In this document: positions 9,685-19,794 of the stretch, piece by piece
Numbering within the stretch: the first letter of the stretch is position 1
Layout of the letters: the number at the start of each line of letters is the position of its first letter
Assembly: GCA_936432065.2 (NCBI GenBank)
Contig: OW386285.2
Location: 185,318,301 to 185,382,300 of the forward strand
Source of the DNA: Rutpela maculata
Taxonomy: Eukaryota; Arthropoda; Insecta; Coleoptera; Cerambycidae
Reading direction: 5' to 3'
DNA length: 64,000 nt
The notes under the pieces: generated by a model
Database searches by the model: none
What the model was told of the DNA's origin: nothing
The model's input: only the letters and a program-made list of their open reading frames with translations
Translations under genes and position numbers: made by a program

Positions 9685-10992
9685 ACAATCAATCAATCAA
9701 AGTATCAATGGCGAAACGCACTTTCTTAACAGGTGTTACAGTGACATCGCATTTGTCTGTCAGTAAATATGCTGGTTTAATTCTATCAATATTTACTGTT
9801 AATTATTTTTTATTTATTTGCTTTGATCATGTTTAGAGAATATTATTTAGGTATTATGCAAATCACAATTTACTGTGACGGTTTTAACAAAAGTAATTAA
9901 TTTGTCTGTACGGAACAACACTTTAAACGGCCCATCATATAGTGGAGTAAAATATTTCTTAAAACGTTCTTTCCGAATGAAAACAAAATTACAAGTCAAG
10001 ATGTCTGAATTGATGAATGATTTGTAATTAACATGGTGAAAAGGTGGAATGAACGTTAAATTATCAAATGAAGTACGTAATTTAGTAATAAAACAAGGAA
10101 TATCGGTACAACAATATGATTTAATAAAAAATTCACCTGGTAGTCGTAAAGTTTGACCAAAAACGAGTTCTGTGGAGGAACATTGCAAATCGTCTTTAGG
10201 GATGGTCCTGAGAGCTAATAGTATGATAGGAAGTTCATCTACCCAATGTGGTGTAGAAGTTTTAGCTCTCAGAGCAGTTTTAAGAGATTCATTAAATCTT
10301 TCAATCATTCCGTTCGAGGAAGGATGATATGGTGTCGTACGAATTCTATGAAATACCAAAAATTTTGAAAATTCTTGGAATAATTTCGATTCAAATTGAA
10401 CCCCCTGATCCGTTGTCACTGTGACAGGAACACCGAATCGGCAAACATAATTCTGAAATAACATATGCACTACAATTTCTGCAGTAATATCCTGAAGTGG
10501 ATAAGCTTCGGGCCATCTAGTAAAACATTCGATCAAAGTAAGAATATAAGAACAACCTTTAGAAGGAGGTAATGAACCTATTAAATCTATATGTATGTGG
10601 TCGAAGCGTCCTTTAGGAATATCGAAGTTTGCGATCGGACTCTTTGTATGTCGTGTCACTTTATTAGTTTGACAGCTAATACAAGTTTTTGCCCAGAGAT
10701 TACAATCTGAAGTCATTTTGGGCCGAAAATAATTTTTAGAAAGTAACGTTCTAGTCGCTTTGATACCAGGGTGAGATAAACCATGAAAAATATCAAAAAT
10801 TGTGTGTCTATAAACTATTGGAACGTAAGGACACAGTTTAGGGCGGGAAACGTCACACCAAATAAACTTGTCAGAATATGGAATTTTAATTTTCTTTAAA
10901 ATGAAGGTACTCTTTGTGTTTGATGAAGTATCTGATAATAAAAATTTAAGGTCAGAATCATCTTTTTGAGCTCCGCTCAAAGTTAATATCAA
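9685..10992 (-). pseudogene. Gypsy integrase
   Basis: The 381-residue open frame (9847-10992) contains the N-terminal HHCC zinc-binding domain (HGLSHPGIKATRTLL, then CISCQT). The catalytic core follows with D-D-E residues in FDHIHIDLIG, TTDQGVQFES and NGMIERFNE. The C-terminal part after the stop at 9847 continues in other frames down to about 9685 (NIDRIKPAYLL), so the end of pol is broken. Integrase inserts the element cDNA. It follows RNase H in the pol order typical of Gypsy. Confidence 0.9.
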
Positions 10993-11500
10993 CTAGGTTA
11001 GACTTTTGGGTTACAATTGGGGAAATGCATTGTTGTAAAGAAGAGGTATCATGCTCACGTGATAAGGTGTCTGCAACATAGTTATTTTTCTCTTTGATAT
11101 GTCTGATTTCGCATGCAAATTGAGCAGTGAATTCTAAATGTCTAATTTGCCTGGGAGATCTTTCAGTTTTAGTGAATAATGCTTTGACCAAAGGTTTATG
11201 GTCAGTAAAGCAAATAAATGTGCGACCTTCAAGTAAAAACCTAAAATGTTTAATGGAAAAGAAAGAAGTTCTTTGTCATAGGCACTGTACTTTGTCTGTG
11301 CTAAGGTAAGTTTTCGTGAGAAAAAGGCTAATGGAGCAAGTACACCTTCGTCATTGTGCTGTTCAAGAACTACCCCCATAGAGACATTTGAACAATCAAC
11401 TGTCAGTGATAAAAACGAGTTATCATCACAACGTGGATGAGCTAAGAAGGTTGCACCAGCTATAGCAGCTTTGGCTTTGGAAAAACTGTCAAGACAGTCG
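10958..11500 (-). pseudogene. Gypsy RNase H, frameshifted
   Basis: Three overlapping frames carry the domain in order: LTVDCSNVSMGVVLEQ (first catalytic Asp), LAPLAFFSRKLTLAQTKYSA and YDKELL (catalytic Glu), then NNYVADTLSR near 11050 (last catalytic Asp region). Frameshifts near 11190 and 11380 prevent a single reading frame. The enzyme would degrade the RNA strand during reverse transcription. Confidence 0.85.
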
Positions 11501-11509
11501 GTAGGCCAA

Positions 11510-12058
11510 TCATATTATTTTAACTTTATCATGCAGTAAACTAGTACATAAAGCATGTAAAGGAATTAAGATTTCAGCAAAAGAAGATATGACACGATGA
11601 TAAAAGTTAACCATACCTATGAAACGCTGAAGTTGTTTAACTGTAGTAGGTAAGGGAAAATCATTTATGACATCGACACGTTCAGAAGAAGGTAAAATAC
11701 CGGCTGAAGAAATATTGTGTCCTAAAAATGTCAAATGACTGACACCTAATATGCATTTTGACGGTTTAATATTTATGCCGTACAATTCTAACCTCTGAAA
11801 AACAAGTTTCAAGTGCTCTAAATGTTTAGAACTAGATTTACTTGCAATCAGGATGTCATCTAAATAGACGAAAATGAAGGGAAAACCCACTAAAACTTCG
11901 TTCATGAAACATTGGAAAGTTTGACCGGCATTACGTAAGCCGAAAGGCATACGCAACAAACCGAACGGCGTAGTAATCGCTGTTTTAAAAACGTCACTTT
12001 TTGCGACAGGTATTTGGTGATAAGCACGTACCAAATCTATTTTTGAAAAAAATAACAC
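11510..12058 (-). pseudogene. Gypsy reverse transcriptase core
   Basis: The 182-residue frame contains FSKIDLVRAYHQIPV (first catalytic Asp), LLRMPFGLRNAGQTFQ, the catalytic box FVYLDDILIAS and FLGHNISSAGI. These are the fingers and palm blocks of Gypsy RT in order. A frameshift near 12050 separates it from the upstream protease-RT frame, with the two frames overlapping. Confidence 0.9.
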
Positions 12059-12833
12059 AATTATACAACTGCGAGTTAAAGTCGTGGAGGTGCGGTAACG
12101 GGTATCTGTCGGGAACAGTAATTGAATTTAGACGACGATAGTCTCCACAAGGCCTCCAATCGTTACTTTCTTTTTTTGCCACCATATGCAATGGTGAGGA
12201 TACAGAAAAAGAAGAAGGTACACAAATACCTAATTCTACCATAGCATTGAATTCATTCTGAGCTATCTTAAATTTAATGTTATCCAACCTACGTGGTCGT
12301 GAGAAAGGTAAATGACCTTCTGTTACAATATGATGTTCTACGAAATGTTTAACGGGCAAATTGTAATTTGGCAAACTAATTAAACTAGGAAATTCTAAAA
12401 GTAATGCAGTGAATTCATTTGATATGCTAAATAACTTAGGAGAATGCAAAGGACCATCGTTAGAAAATAAATATATTGATAAACTAGTTACATTTTCGAT
12501 TAAACATTTATGTTTCAAATCAACAATTATACCAAAATGAGTTAGAAAGTCAGCTCCGATAATGGGGACATTAATATCTGCTATATTAAAAACGATAGGA
12601 GATAACCTACGTAAGTTTAAATCAATGTTCAAAAATTTCTTTCCGAAGGTATTTATAATAGAACCATTAGCAGCTGTCAGTACAATATCGGGGTTCTTCT
12701 TAGTATCTGTTAACAAATTCCGAGGTACTATCCATAAATCAGCGCCTGTGTCAATGAGAAATTTTAAGTTATTTGCATTATCAAATATAAAAAGACGACG
12801 TTTACTATCTGAAATATTAACGTCAGTTGTCAA
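11994..12833 (-). pseudogene. Gypsy protease and start of reverse transcriptase
   Basis: The 279-residue frame starts with an aspartic protease (LKFLIDTGADLWIVP and IIGADFLTHFG are the active-site and flap-following blocks). It then enters RT with EFNAMVELGICVPSSF and WRPCGDYRRLNSITVPDRYP. The frame is lost just after the YPLPH block, where the core RT continues in another frame. No gag-pol junction is intact because the P-like element interrupts it at 12934. Confidence 0.88.
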
Positions 12834-12985
12834 AATATTATTGACTTTTAGTCATCTTTGAGTGTCGACATCTTTGGCAAAAGTGCACCAATCTCCGAGA
12901 CATTTAAATGCTTTATGACTATAAAGTTGATGGCAGGGTGTATTAAATAGGTGATGCGGCAAGGATCCGTTGAGAGGCTTCATAA

Positions 12986-13609
12986 CAGTGGCGGCTGGTG
13001 AAATTTCAATATTTTTTTTCTCGTCTGTGGCGCATGGGACCCATACGAAACTTGGGAAATAACATCTAGAGAAGCACTTCTCTAATGACCCCTAAAAAAT
13101 TTTGAAAAAGCAGTTTGCGAAAAAATTTTTGAAAATTCGCTAGCCTCCCCTGGGTCTAGGGACCCCTGTTTACTTTTATTTTTTTTTGTCATATGCATTT
13201 GACTTTTCATAAAAATGCATCGACAGATTTTGGAGTTTGTGAAAATATTTTCATTACTAACTGAGATACAACGAATTGAAATATTGTAATTTGTTAAATT
13301 GTAAATTACAAAATTTCAGTTCATTGTATTTCAGTTAGTAATGAAAATATTTTCACAAACTCTAAAATCTGTCGATGCATTTTTATGAAAAGTCAAATGC
13401 ATATGACAAAAAAAAATAAAAGTAAACAGGGGTCCCTAGACCCAGGGGAGGCTAGCAAATTTTCAAAAATTTTTTCGCAAACTGCTTTTTCAAAATTTTT
13501 TAGGGGTCATTAGAGAAGTGCTTCTCTAGATGTTATTTCCCAAATTTCGTATGGGTCCCATGCGCCACAGACGAGAAAAAAAATATTGAAATTTCACCAG
13601 CCGCCGCTG
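12986..13609. mobile_element. Palindromic hAT MITE, copy 1
   Basis: The 624-bp element is almost completely palindromic, begins CAGTGGCGGCTGGTGAAATT and ends with its inverse. It is flanked by the exact 8-bp duplication CTTCATAA (12978-12985 and 13610-13617). CAG ends and 8-bp duplications indicate hAT. It is inserted in the P-like element. A second copy lies at 23122-23735. Confidence 0.9.
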
Positions 13610-13617
13610 CTTCATAA

Positions 13618-13870
13618 GTGCTTACTTTGTACATAATGTAATAGATGGCAGGAGCAATAGCGTCCATCGTTATTTACGGATAGAAAGATAATTTTGCAGC
13701 TTCTGTACATACATGCATACAGTGTTGCATACATTCCCGGCCTTTCGTTTGTGTTTAGTGAAAAATCTTGTAGTCAAGATATCAGTGACATTTGACATCA
13801 AATACCTGGAAGAAATACATCAATACGCTGGCGTTAAATATAAAAAAGTCAGCTATATTTTCATAAAACA
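13618..13870. other. P-like element 5' non-coding region
   Basis: Sequence between the hAT MITE and the first THAP-like codons. It carries no other recognisable feature. Confidence 0.4.
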
Positions 13871-14450
13871 TGGTTAGAAAATATGGAGTGCCTATTTGTG
13901 TACTTTTGCTTATGACTGTAAAGACCAAAAATTATCACGTTTCTTAGTGCCAAAAAATACTGAAAAGATAAAAATGTGATAGTTTACAAAGTACCTACTC
14001 GAAATAAAAAGCCACATGTTTGTGAAAAACATTTTTGCTTCAGCAGTATAAAAAGTAGTTTTACTTCACAGTCTGAAAATGGAGTTGTTTTATATACTGT
14101 AAGTTTTAAATTTACATAAATATTTGTAACATAACCTATAGGTATAAAAACGCCTTTTTAAATATATTTTATGCTTTTAGCGGCAGTTTTAAAGAGGAAG
14201 GTTGAAGAAAGGTGCACTTCCAAGCAAATTAGATGCTTGTTCTTCAGAAAATGTTGTCCCTAAGAAAATTAAGAAGTTATTAAATATGAGTGATGTTCAC
14301 GATAGTATAATTTATCCTTATTTCTGAGAGTTTGTATTTACACTTACTAGAAAAAATTTTGTCTGAAGAATGTGACGTCAAATTACCAAATAAGAATTGG
14401 GGTATTCATAAATGTATTGAAAGTAGAAGCTTAGTGTTTACATAAGGCAA
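13871..14450 (+). pseudogene. Decayed THAP-domain transposase of the P-like element
   Basis: Plus-strand fragments in shifting frames read YDCKDQKLSRFLVPKNTEKI and KVPTRNKKPHVCEKHFCFSS. The second is the 'C-x2-HF' end of a THAP zinc finger and the first its 'FxxP' middle. Farther on, LLEKILSEECDVKLPNKNW and IHKCIESRSLVF look like transposase remains. THAP fingers bind the ends of P-type elements. Stops and frameshifts are frequent, so it is dead. Confidence 0.6.
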
Positions 14451-15069
14451 CACAGCATGATAAATTAATTACATGTTTTAAGACGGTAAGTGCTATTTAG
14501 ATAGTATTTGTTTCCAAATGATAATTTAGTTTTTCAAGTAATTATTTGTGTAATTTCTATTTTCAGGTTGGGTTTGGTCTCAAATTGACTCTACAACGCT
14601 TGCTTAGGTGGACCAAGTACAAATATTATTATCAAAGTGTTCATTTTGATGTGCAATTAAAGTCAACTCATGTTGGGGGCATAGAGAATGCTCAGTAATT
14701 TTGAAGAAAGGAACTATTTGTAAACGTATTGTGTAAATCTTGTTCTTGTAATATTGCAACCCATTACGCCCAGTACTGTTACAAATAAATTTGTATATTT
14801 TACATAAGTTTTATTTTCTTACCATACCTATATAAATTTGAAACTGTGAATATTTGTTCCTTTACATAACTGAAATTGCTGTTCAGTTGTGAATATATGC
14901 AACACTATATGCAGCAAAGCAAATTCATCTATCTATATCTAGGTTTTTGTAGGACGTTAAAGCTCGCGCCATCTACTAAATTAAATAGGAAGCATGCACT
15001 TATGAAGCCATTATTATCATAGGAAAGTACCGTAGTCGGACTACCTATTTAATACACCCTGGTTGATGG

Positions 15070-15474
15070 TAATAGCAAACTTTAGCATTAGAAGGATTAT
15101 ATCTAACGCAGGTACCACTTTGACTATTAGAACGGGGCCTTGAGCCACTGCGATATCCGGAGCCAAGGCGACTTTTACAACTATCGCAATAAGTGCCAGA
15201 AACTGTAGGAATAGCGGAAGTTATTGAAGAAACTTTAGACTCTATAGCATGCAATTGAGATGTAAAAATTTCTTGTTTGTGTAATACCTGATTCAATGTG
15301 TCTTGAAAAGTTGCAATCAAATTTGACGTAGGAACTGTGGGATTAACGTTACAAATTGAATTAGAGGTAAGGGAATTCATAGAATTTTAACACGACTCCC
15401 ATATTCGATCAGCAATGTCGATTAATTCCTTAATCTCAGTCTTTCCGGATGCGGTGATTGCAATGAAGATGGTT
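15070..15474 (-). pseudogene. Gypsy gag, C-terminal part
   Basis: The minus strand gives LPKTIFIAITASGKTEIKEL and IDIADRIWES before a stop, then the 111-residue frame from 15380 with a coiled segment (FQDTLNQVLHKQEIFTSQLH), a Ser/Arg-rich basic region, and VCYYHQ near the insertion. These are usual in insect Gypsy gag proteins. A CYYH-type end continues on the other side of the P-like insertion near 12870-12925. Confidence 0.75.
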
Positions 15475-15752
15475 TTAGGTAATCGCCGTTTCCATAACTT
15501 GACTAGGAGCTCCTTGCTTACCACATGGGATAATAAAACATAAAACACACCACAGATAGTAGACAACCCCCAAATCCAAAGCCAAGGCTGTCCGGAAGGG
15601 GGTTACACATTCGGAAAAACGCAGACATACATCCACACCCACCAGTGTTGTCAATACCGGAGCTGGGGGTCGAACCCAGAGCGCGGTAGCGAGTCGATCA
15701 GCGTATTTGCCACTCAATACGCCTTAACCGATTGAGCTACCGTGCCGGGATC
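15475..15752 (-). repeat. tRNA-derived SINE inserted in gag
   Basis: On the minus strand the head reads GGCACGGTAGCTCAATCGGT (A box) and, about 75 nt on, GGGTTCGACCCCC (B box), a clear tRNA-like RNA polymerase III promoter. About 170 nt of unrelated body follow. It interrupts gag between the GDLKPSDFYRLM block and the LPKTIF block. I could not define its target duplication. Confidence 0.8.
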
Positions 15753-16170
15753 CTCCGACAATTGACAGCATCAACCGGTAAAAATCGGACGGTTTGAGGT
15801 CTCCCATCTGGAAACCAAAGAGCAAGTTCTCTAATCGCTTTTCTTCGCTTGAGGTCAAACAAGAAATTAGAATAGTTTTTAAATTCTCATACAAATCTCT
15901 CTCGGGTTGATTAGTGACAACGTCATAAACCGTTGTAATAATTTCCGGGGGTAAACTGGCAATGACATAATCGTATTTTTTCCAATCATTAACGATCCTG
16001 TGAATAGAAAATTGAGACTCTATTTGAGTGAACCATATTTTCGGTTTATTAACCCAAAAAGGAGGAAGTTTAATAGTATAGGTATTCGCAACATAATTAC
16101 TGTTCGGTATCACTGTATCTGACGTAATTGGTTGATCATCTAACAAAATATTCTCCGTAGGAGGTGCCAT
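15753..16170 (-). pseudogene. Gypsy gag, N-terminal part
   Basis: The frame starts with Met at 16170 and contains IKLPPFWVNKPKIWFTQIES, SLPPEIITTVYDVV and GDLKPSDFYRLM. This block order is diagnostic for capsid proteins of an insect Gypsy lineage. It lies downstream of the 5' LTR and leader, as expected, and is cut by the SINE at 15752. Confidence 0.88.
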
Positions 16171-16338
16171 TTAAAAAAAATGATTGATAGTAATGAATGA
16201 TAAAAATAATTGATTTGATTGATCAATTGTTCTTAAAACGAAAGAAATATGGAAACACAACTCACTTACTTAATAATAAATCGATGATGTGATAAATTCC
16301 ATAAAATCCAATCAATCCAAATCAAGATGCACCATAAA

Positions 16339-16660
16339 TTCAAAAAAGGTTTCGGAATAGGTTTTGTTTGGATAATCAATTTACTCTGCTCTGCGTTGGG
16401 ATTAATAATTTATAAATACTGCATCGGGATCATCAATTAAAAATTCTGTGTCGGGAAAACCAATCCATAACTTCACGTCGAAAACGTATATTTTGGAAGA
16501 ATTGCAACTCACGTCCAAGACGTATATATATATTATTAAGAATAGTGTCTTCTGCTGGGGTATCCAATTTATAATATAGCGTTATAAGCTTCTGTCTAGG
16601 TCATCAATTTATAGTCCCGGGAGGTATACGTGAAAATGTTCATGTCGGGGTCACCAATTT
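16339..16660 (-). repeat. Degenerate array of primer-binding-site-like repeats in the Gypsy leader
   Basis: Seven imperfect repeats of a motif close to ATAAATTGGTGACCCCGACA (minus strand) lie at about 16363, 16391, 16421, 16450, 16551, 16591 and 16641. The copy nearest the LTR (16641-16660) is in primer-binding position. The others are diverged and spaced about 28-100 bp apart. Confidence 0.6.
16641..16659 (-). promoter_or_regulatory. Probable primer binding site
   Basis: AATTGGTGACCCCGACATG on the minus strand directly follows the 5' LTR. TGGTGACC-type sites are the tRNA primer sites of many Gypsy elements. The exact tRNA is not determined. Confidence 0.6.
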
Positions 16661-16903
16661 ATAGATGGGATGTGCTAATTCTTTCTGTACGTCTATAATA
16701 ATATTAAAAATCTATGATAAATGAATATATATTCAGTCTTGGTTATAAAAATAAACATTTTTAACATTGTAAAAATAAAATATTGGTACTTCAAATTCTG
16801 TTGTTATAATATTTTGGTTTCTTCCTCTTTACTTGGTTACGTTGCTAGACCTCCAGTGTGGGCGAGTCGCACATATCTTTTACTAGAGTAAATGAGTCGC
16901 TAC
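16660..16903 (-). repeat. Gypsy 5' LTR, 244 bp
   Basis: Starts TGTAGCGACTC on the minus strand and matches the interrupted copy at 9610-9663 plus 7852-7982. The target duplication GAAGG follows at 16904-16908. Confidence 0.85.
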
Positions 16904-16908
16904 AGAAG

Positions 16909-17159
16909 GATTATTATTGCTAACTTTTTTTACATTATATTCATTCAATGCTTGTCTTAAAACATAATGTAAGCACATACAGATGTTTCCAACATCTAGG
17001 TGCTTGTTACAAAAAATAATAAATAAATTATAATTGTGATTGGAATAAATTGTCATTTGTAATTAAATGTAATAATGGTAATTGTATTAATTGTAATTGT
17101 AATTTTAATTGTGATTGTAATTAGGCCACAATTAGGCCACAATAAACTATAAACTATTA
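16909..17159. other. AT-rich stretch with (TAATTG)-type simple repeat
   Basis: No gene is visible. Positions 17030-17130 are an imperfect run of TAATTGTAATTGTAATT, similar to the one near 40290-40430. Confidence 0.5.
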
Positions 17160-17614
17160 TGGTTCTTTTCATGCCAATATGTCGTAAGGAATTTTAAACT
17201 GGGGGCACTCAGCCCATGCTTCCAACATTTTTGGTTTACTATGTAGATGTGTTCGCATACTATCTCATCTTAGATACAGAGATGATTGTAAAGACCAATT
17301 CATTAATATTAACTATGCCTTGTGTTTATATTCTTGAGTATTTACTTTATCTTAAACAAAATGAACATCAATATATAATGCACAGCCAAATCCATGAATA
17401 TACCATAAGGAATAACGATATAATTATTAATGTCAATTTTCTTCGACTTACGAGATCTAGAAATGGAATAGATTATTATTTTGCCAAATTTTACAAGACT
17501 CTTCCTCATTCAGTAAAAAACTTAAACTTTTTACAATTCAAAAATAAAATTAAAGGTTACTTAAAAACTAAGGCCTTCTACTACTTCAGTAAAATTAAAT
17601 TAACTTTGGACCAA
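17160..17614 (+). pseudogene. LINE-D reverse transcriptase C-terminus, first part
   Basis: The early part in shifted frames reads ILNWGHSAHASNIFG. The long frame from 17216 then gives TMPCVYILEYLLYLKQNEHQ, IHEYTIRN and FYKTLPHSVKNLNFLQFKNK, which match the conserved tail of non-LTR RTs. The frame is interrupted at 17615 by a TIR transposon and resumes at 21672 with LYSFEEFFENDF. Confidence 0.85.
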
Positions 17615-17626
17615 ACCCGGAACAAA

Positions 17627-19456
17627 GGCCATGGCAGGTTAAGATAAGTGTCCGTGCCTTTGCAACCTTTTTGCGTGTGGTTCCTTCCAGGGATGTATCT
17701 TTGCGAAAGATACTACCACAAAAAGTTTTGACCTCAAAAACTTCATAATATTTGGGAAAAATTTTTTTTTCGAAAATCCGAAAAAAATTTTTTTTTCTTA
17801 ATCGAGTGAACCAATTTGTTTGTACTTCACATATATTGTAAATATACTCAAGACAATTTATTATTGCTATTTTCATGAAATCTTTTCATGAAGAAAACAA
17901 AAATTGATGCTTTTGAATTTTTTGAAAAATGTATATACATACTTACACGTTAGCGACCACCTCTATTTTTTTACTAATTATACACCATACAATAAGCTAT
18001 AACATATATTTTTTACAAAACTCTATCGAAGGGGTAACGTAGTCAAATTGGCAAAGATAATGTTACGTGTTTACACCCCCCTTAGTAAACACCCTGTATT
18101 GTGGGTTCGGAAATTATAACACCAGGGTAACACTAAACAATAATGTATTTACTTACGTACTAATAAAAAAAAAAAAGTATAAATTGGTTAGAAACTCGAT
18201 ATATTAATAACTATATAAATGAACAACAACTGCTTGGATTATACGTATTGAAAATTTTTTGGAGCAGCCTACGTATTTTTTTGAAATAACGAGATGTATT
18301 TTTCACAATACATACATTTTCTACAAAGCTCCATCGAAATGGTAATACATAAAAAAATTATGTGTTTAATAATAAAAAAACATGTTATGCTAATGATATG
18401 TGATAATGTTAGTCGTCTTCATCACTGTCCTCATTTATTATAACACTGATATCTTCTGCGAATTATAGACAGTTTTATTGATGATTTTGGAATATCGTCG
18501 ACCTTGCATTTGATAAATCCATCTCTAAGTAACAGAAAACTAATTTTTTTTTTAACTTAAACATGAATTTATCATATGCAAAGTTTCTCGACGATATTCC
18601 GAAACCATCAGTAAAACTGTTCGCAGAAGATATCAGTGATACAATAAATGAGGACAGTGATGAAGACAACTAATATTATCAAACATCATTAGCATACCAT
18701 GTTTTTTTATTATGTATCCTTATTATTAAACACATAATTTTTTTATGTATTACCGTTTCGATGGAGCTTTGTAGAAAATATATGTATTGTGAAAAATACA
18801 TCTCGTTATTTCAAAAAATACGTAGGCTGCTCCAAAAAATTTTCAATACGTGTAATCCAAGCAGTTGTTCATTTAGATATTTATTAATATATCGAATTTC
18901 TAACCAATTTATACTATTTTTCTTTATTTGTTGTAATTAGTGCTTACATAAATACATTATTGTTTAGTGTTACCCTGGTGTAATAATTTCCGAACCCACG
19001 ATACAGGGTGACAGCACGTAACATTATCTTTGCCAATTTGACTACGTTACCCCTTCGATAGAGTTTTGTAAAAAATATATGTTATAGCTTATTGTATGGT
19101 GTATAATTAGTAAAAAAAATAGAGGTGGTCGTTAACGGGTAAGTACGTATATAAACTTTTCGAAAAATTCAAAAGTATCAATTTTTGTTTTCTTCATGAA
19201 AAGATTTCATGAAAATATCAGTAATAAATTGTCTTGAGCATATTTACAATATATGTGAAATACAAACAAATTGGTTCACTTGATTAAGAAAAAAAATTTT
19301 TTTTTGGATTTTCAAAAAAAAATTTTCCCAGATATTATGACGTTTTTGAGGTCAAAACTTTTTGTGATAGAATCTTACGCAAAGATACATCACTGGAAGG
19401 AATGACACGCAAAATGGTTACAAAGGCACGGACACTTGTCTTAACCTGCCCTGGCC
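17627..19456. mobile_element. 1.83-kb palindromic Spy-like element in an AAA^TTT site
   Basis: The two halves are inverted copies of each other (about 900 bp each, centre near 18540) with ends GGCC(A/C)TGGCAGGTTAAG. It sits precisely between AAA (17624-17626) and TTT (19457-19459). The uninterrupted host site AAATTT is preserved in the other TIR of the same host transposon (21657-21662), so no bases were duplicated. Insertion between AAA and TTT without duplication is the published behaviour of Spy transposons. Each arm keeps a short acidic reading frame ending near the centre (DDIPKPSVKLFAEDIS). Confidence 0.75.
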
Positions 19457-19794
19457 TTTGTAACAAGCTAATTTCTTCAGGATTGTATCTATGGCTATCC
19501 AGGAGTATTTGACTGAAAATCCCAAAAAACCCGCCGTGCAGAAATAAAGAAAATATGCTCCGCAATGTTGAAATTAGGCACTTTTTTCTTTTAGTCGGTA
19601 ATAGCCCACACGAATGACACTTTAGGAAAAAAGTAAAGAGGCAAAATTTTGAGAGAAAGAGCTAAGCTTCAATATGGTATAAATCGGTTAAATATTGACA
19701 AAGTTATGACTGTCAAAATGACAGATTCTTTTCAAAAATGGGTATTTTTTGTATTTTAACACCGTAAGAATGTAACAATAGTCAACAAAAACTT

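Larger units (their letters stand above)
12934..15061. mobile_element. P-element-like transposon, 2.1 kb, inserted between gag and pol
   Basis: Terminal inverted repeats CAGGGTGTATTAAATAGGT lie at both ends, flanked by a perfect 8-bp duplication GTTGATGG (12926-12933 and 15062-15069). The 8-bp duplication and a decayed THAP-type zinc finger inside (13871-14110) fit the P superfamily. hAT elements also make 8-bp duplications and could be an alternative. Removing the element reconnects the Gypsy gag reading. It contains a younger hAT MITE. Confidence 0.75.
7852..16903 (-). mobile_element. Gypsy-type LTR retrotransposon, complete but dead, with nested insertions
   Basis: Related LTRs lie at both ends (7852-7982 plus 9610-9663, and 16660-16903). 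They are flanked by the 5-bp duplication GAAGG (7847-7851 and 16904-16908). In minus-strand order it contains 5' LTR, a primer-binding-site region, gag, protease, RT, RNase H, integrase, polypurine tract and 3' LTR, the Gypsy (Ty3) order. It is interrupted by a SINE in gag, a P-like transposon between gag and protease, and a TG..CA segment in the 3' LTR. Frameshifts in pol confirm that it is inactive. The two LTRs also differ by a roughly 70-bp indel. Confidence 0.9.

Noticed and set aside
12562..12861. Plus-strand frame over the Gypsy protease
   Set aside because: Shadow of the minus-strand protease-RT gene.
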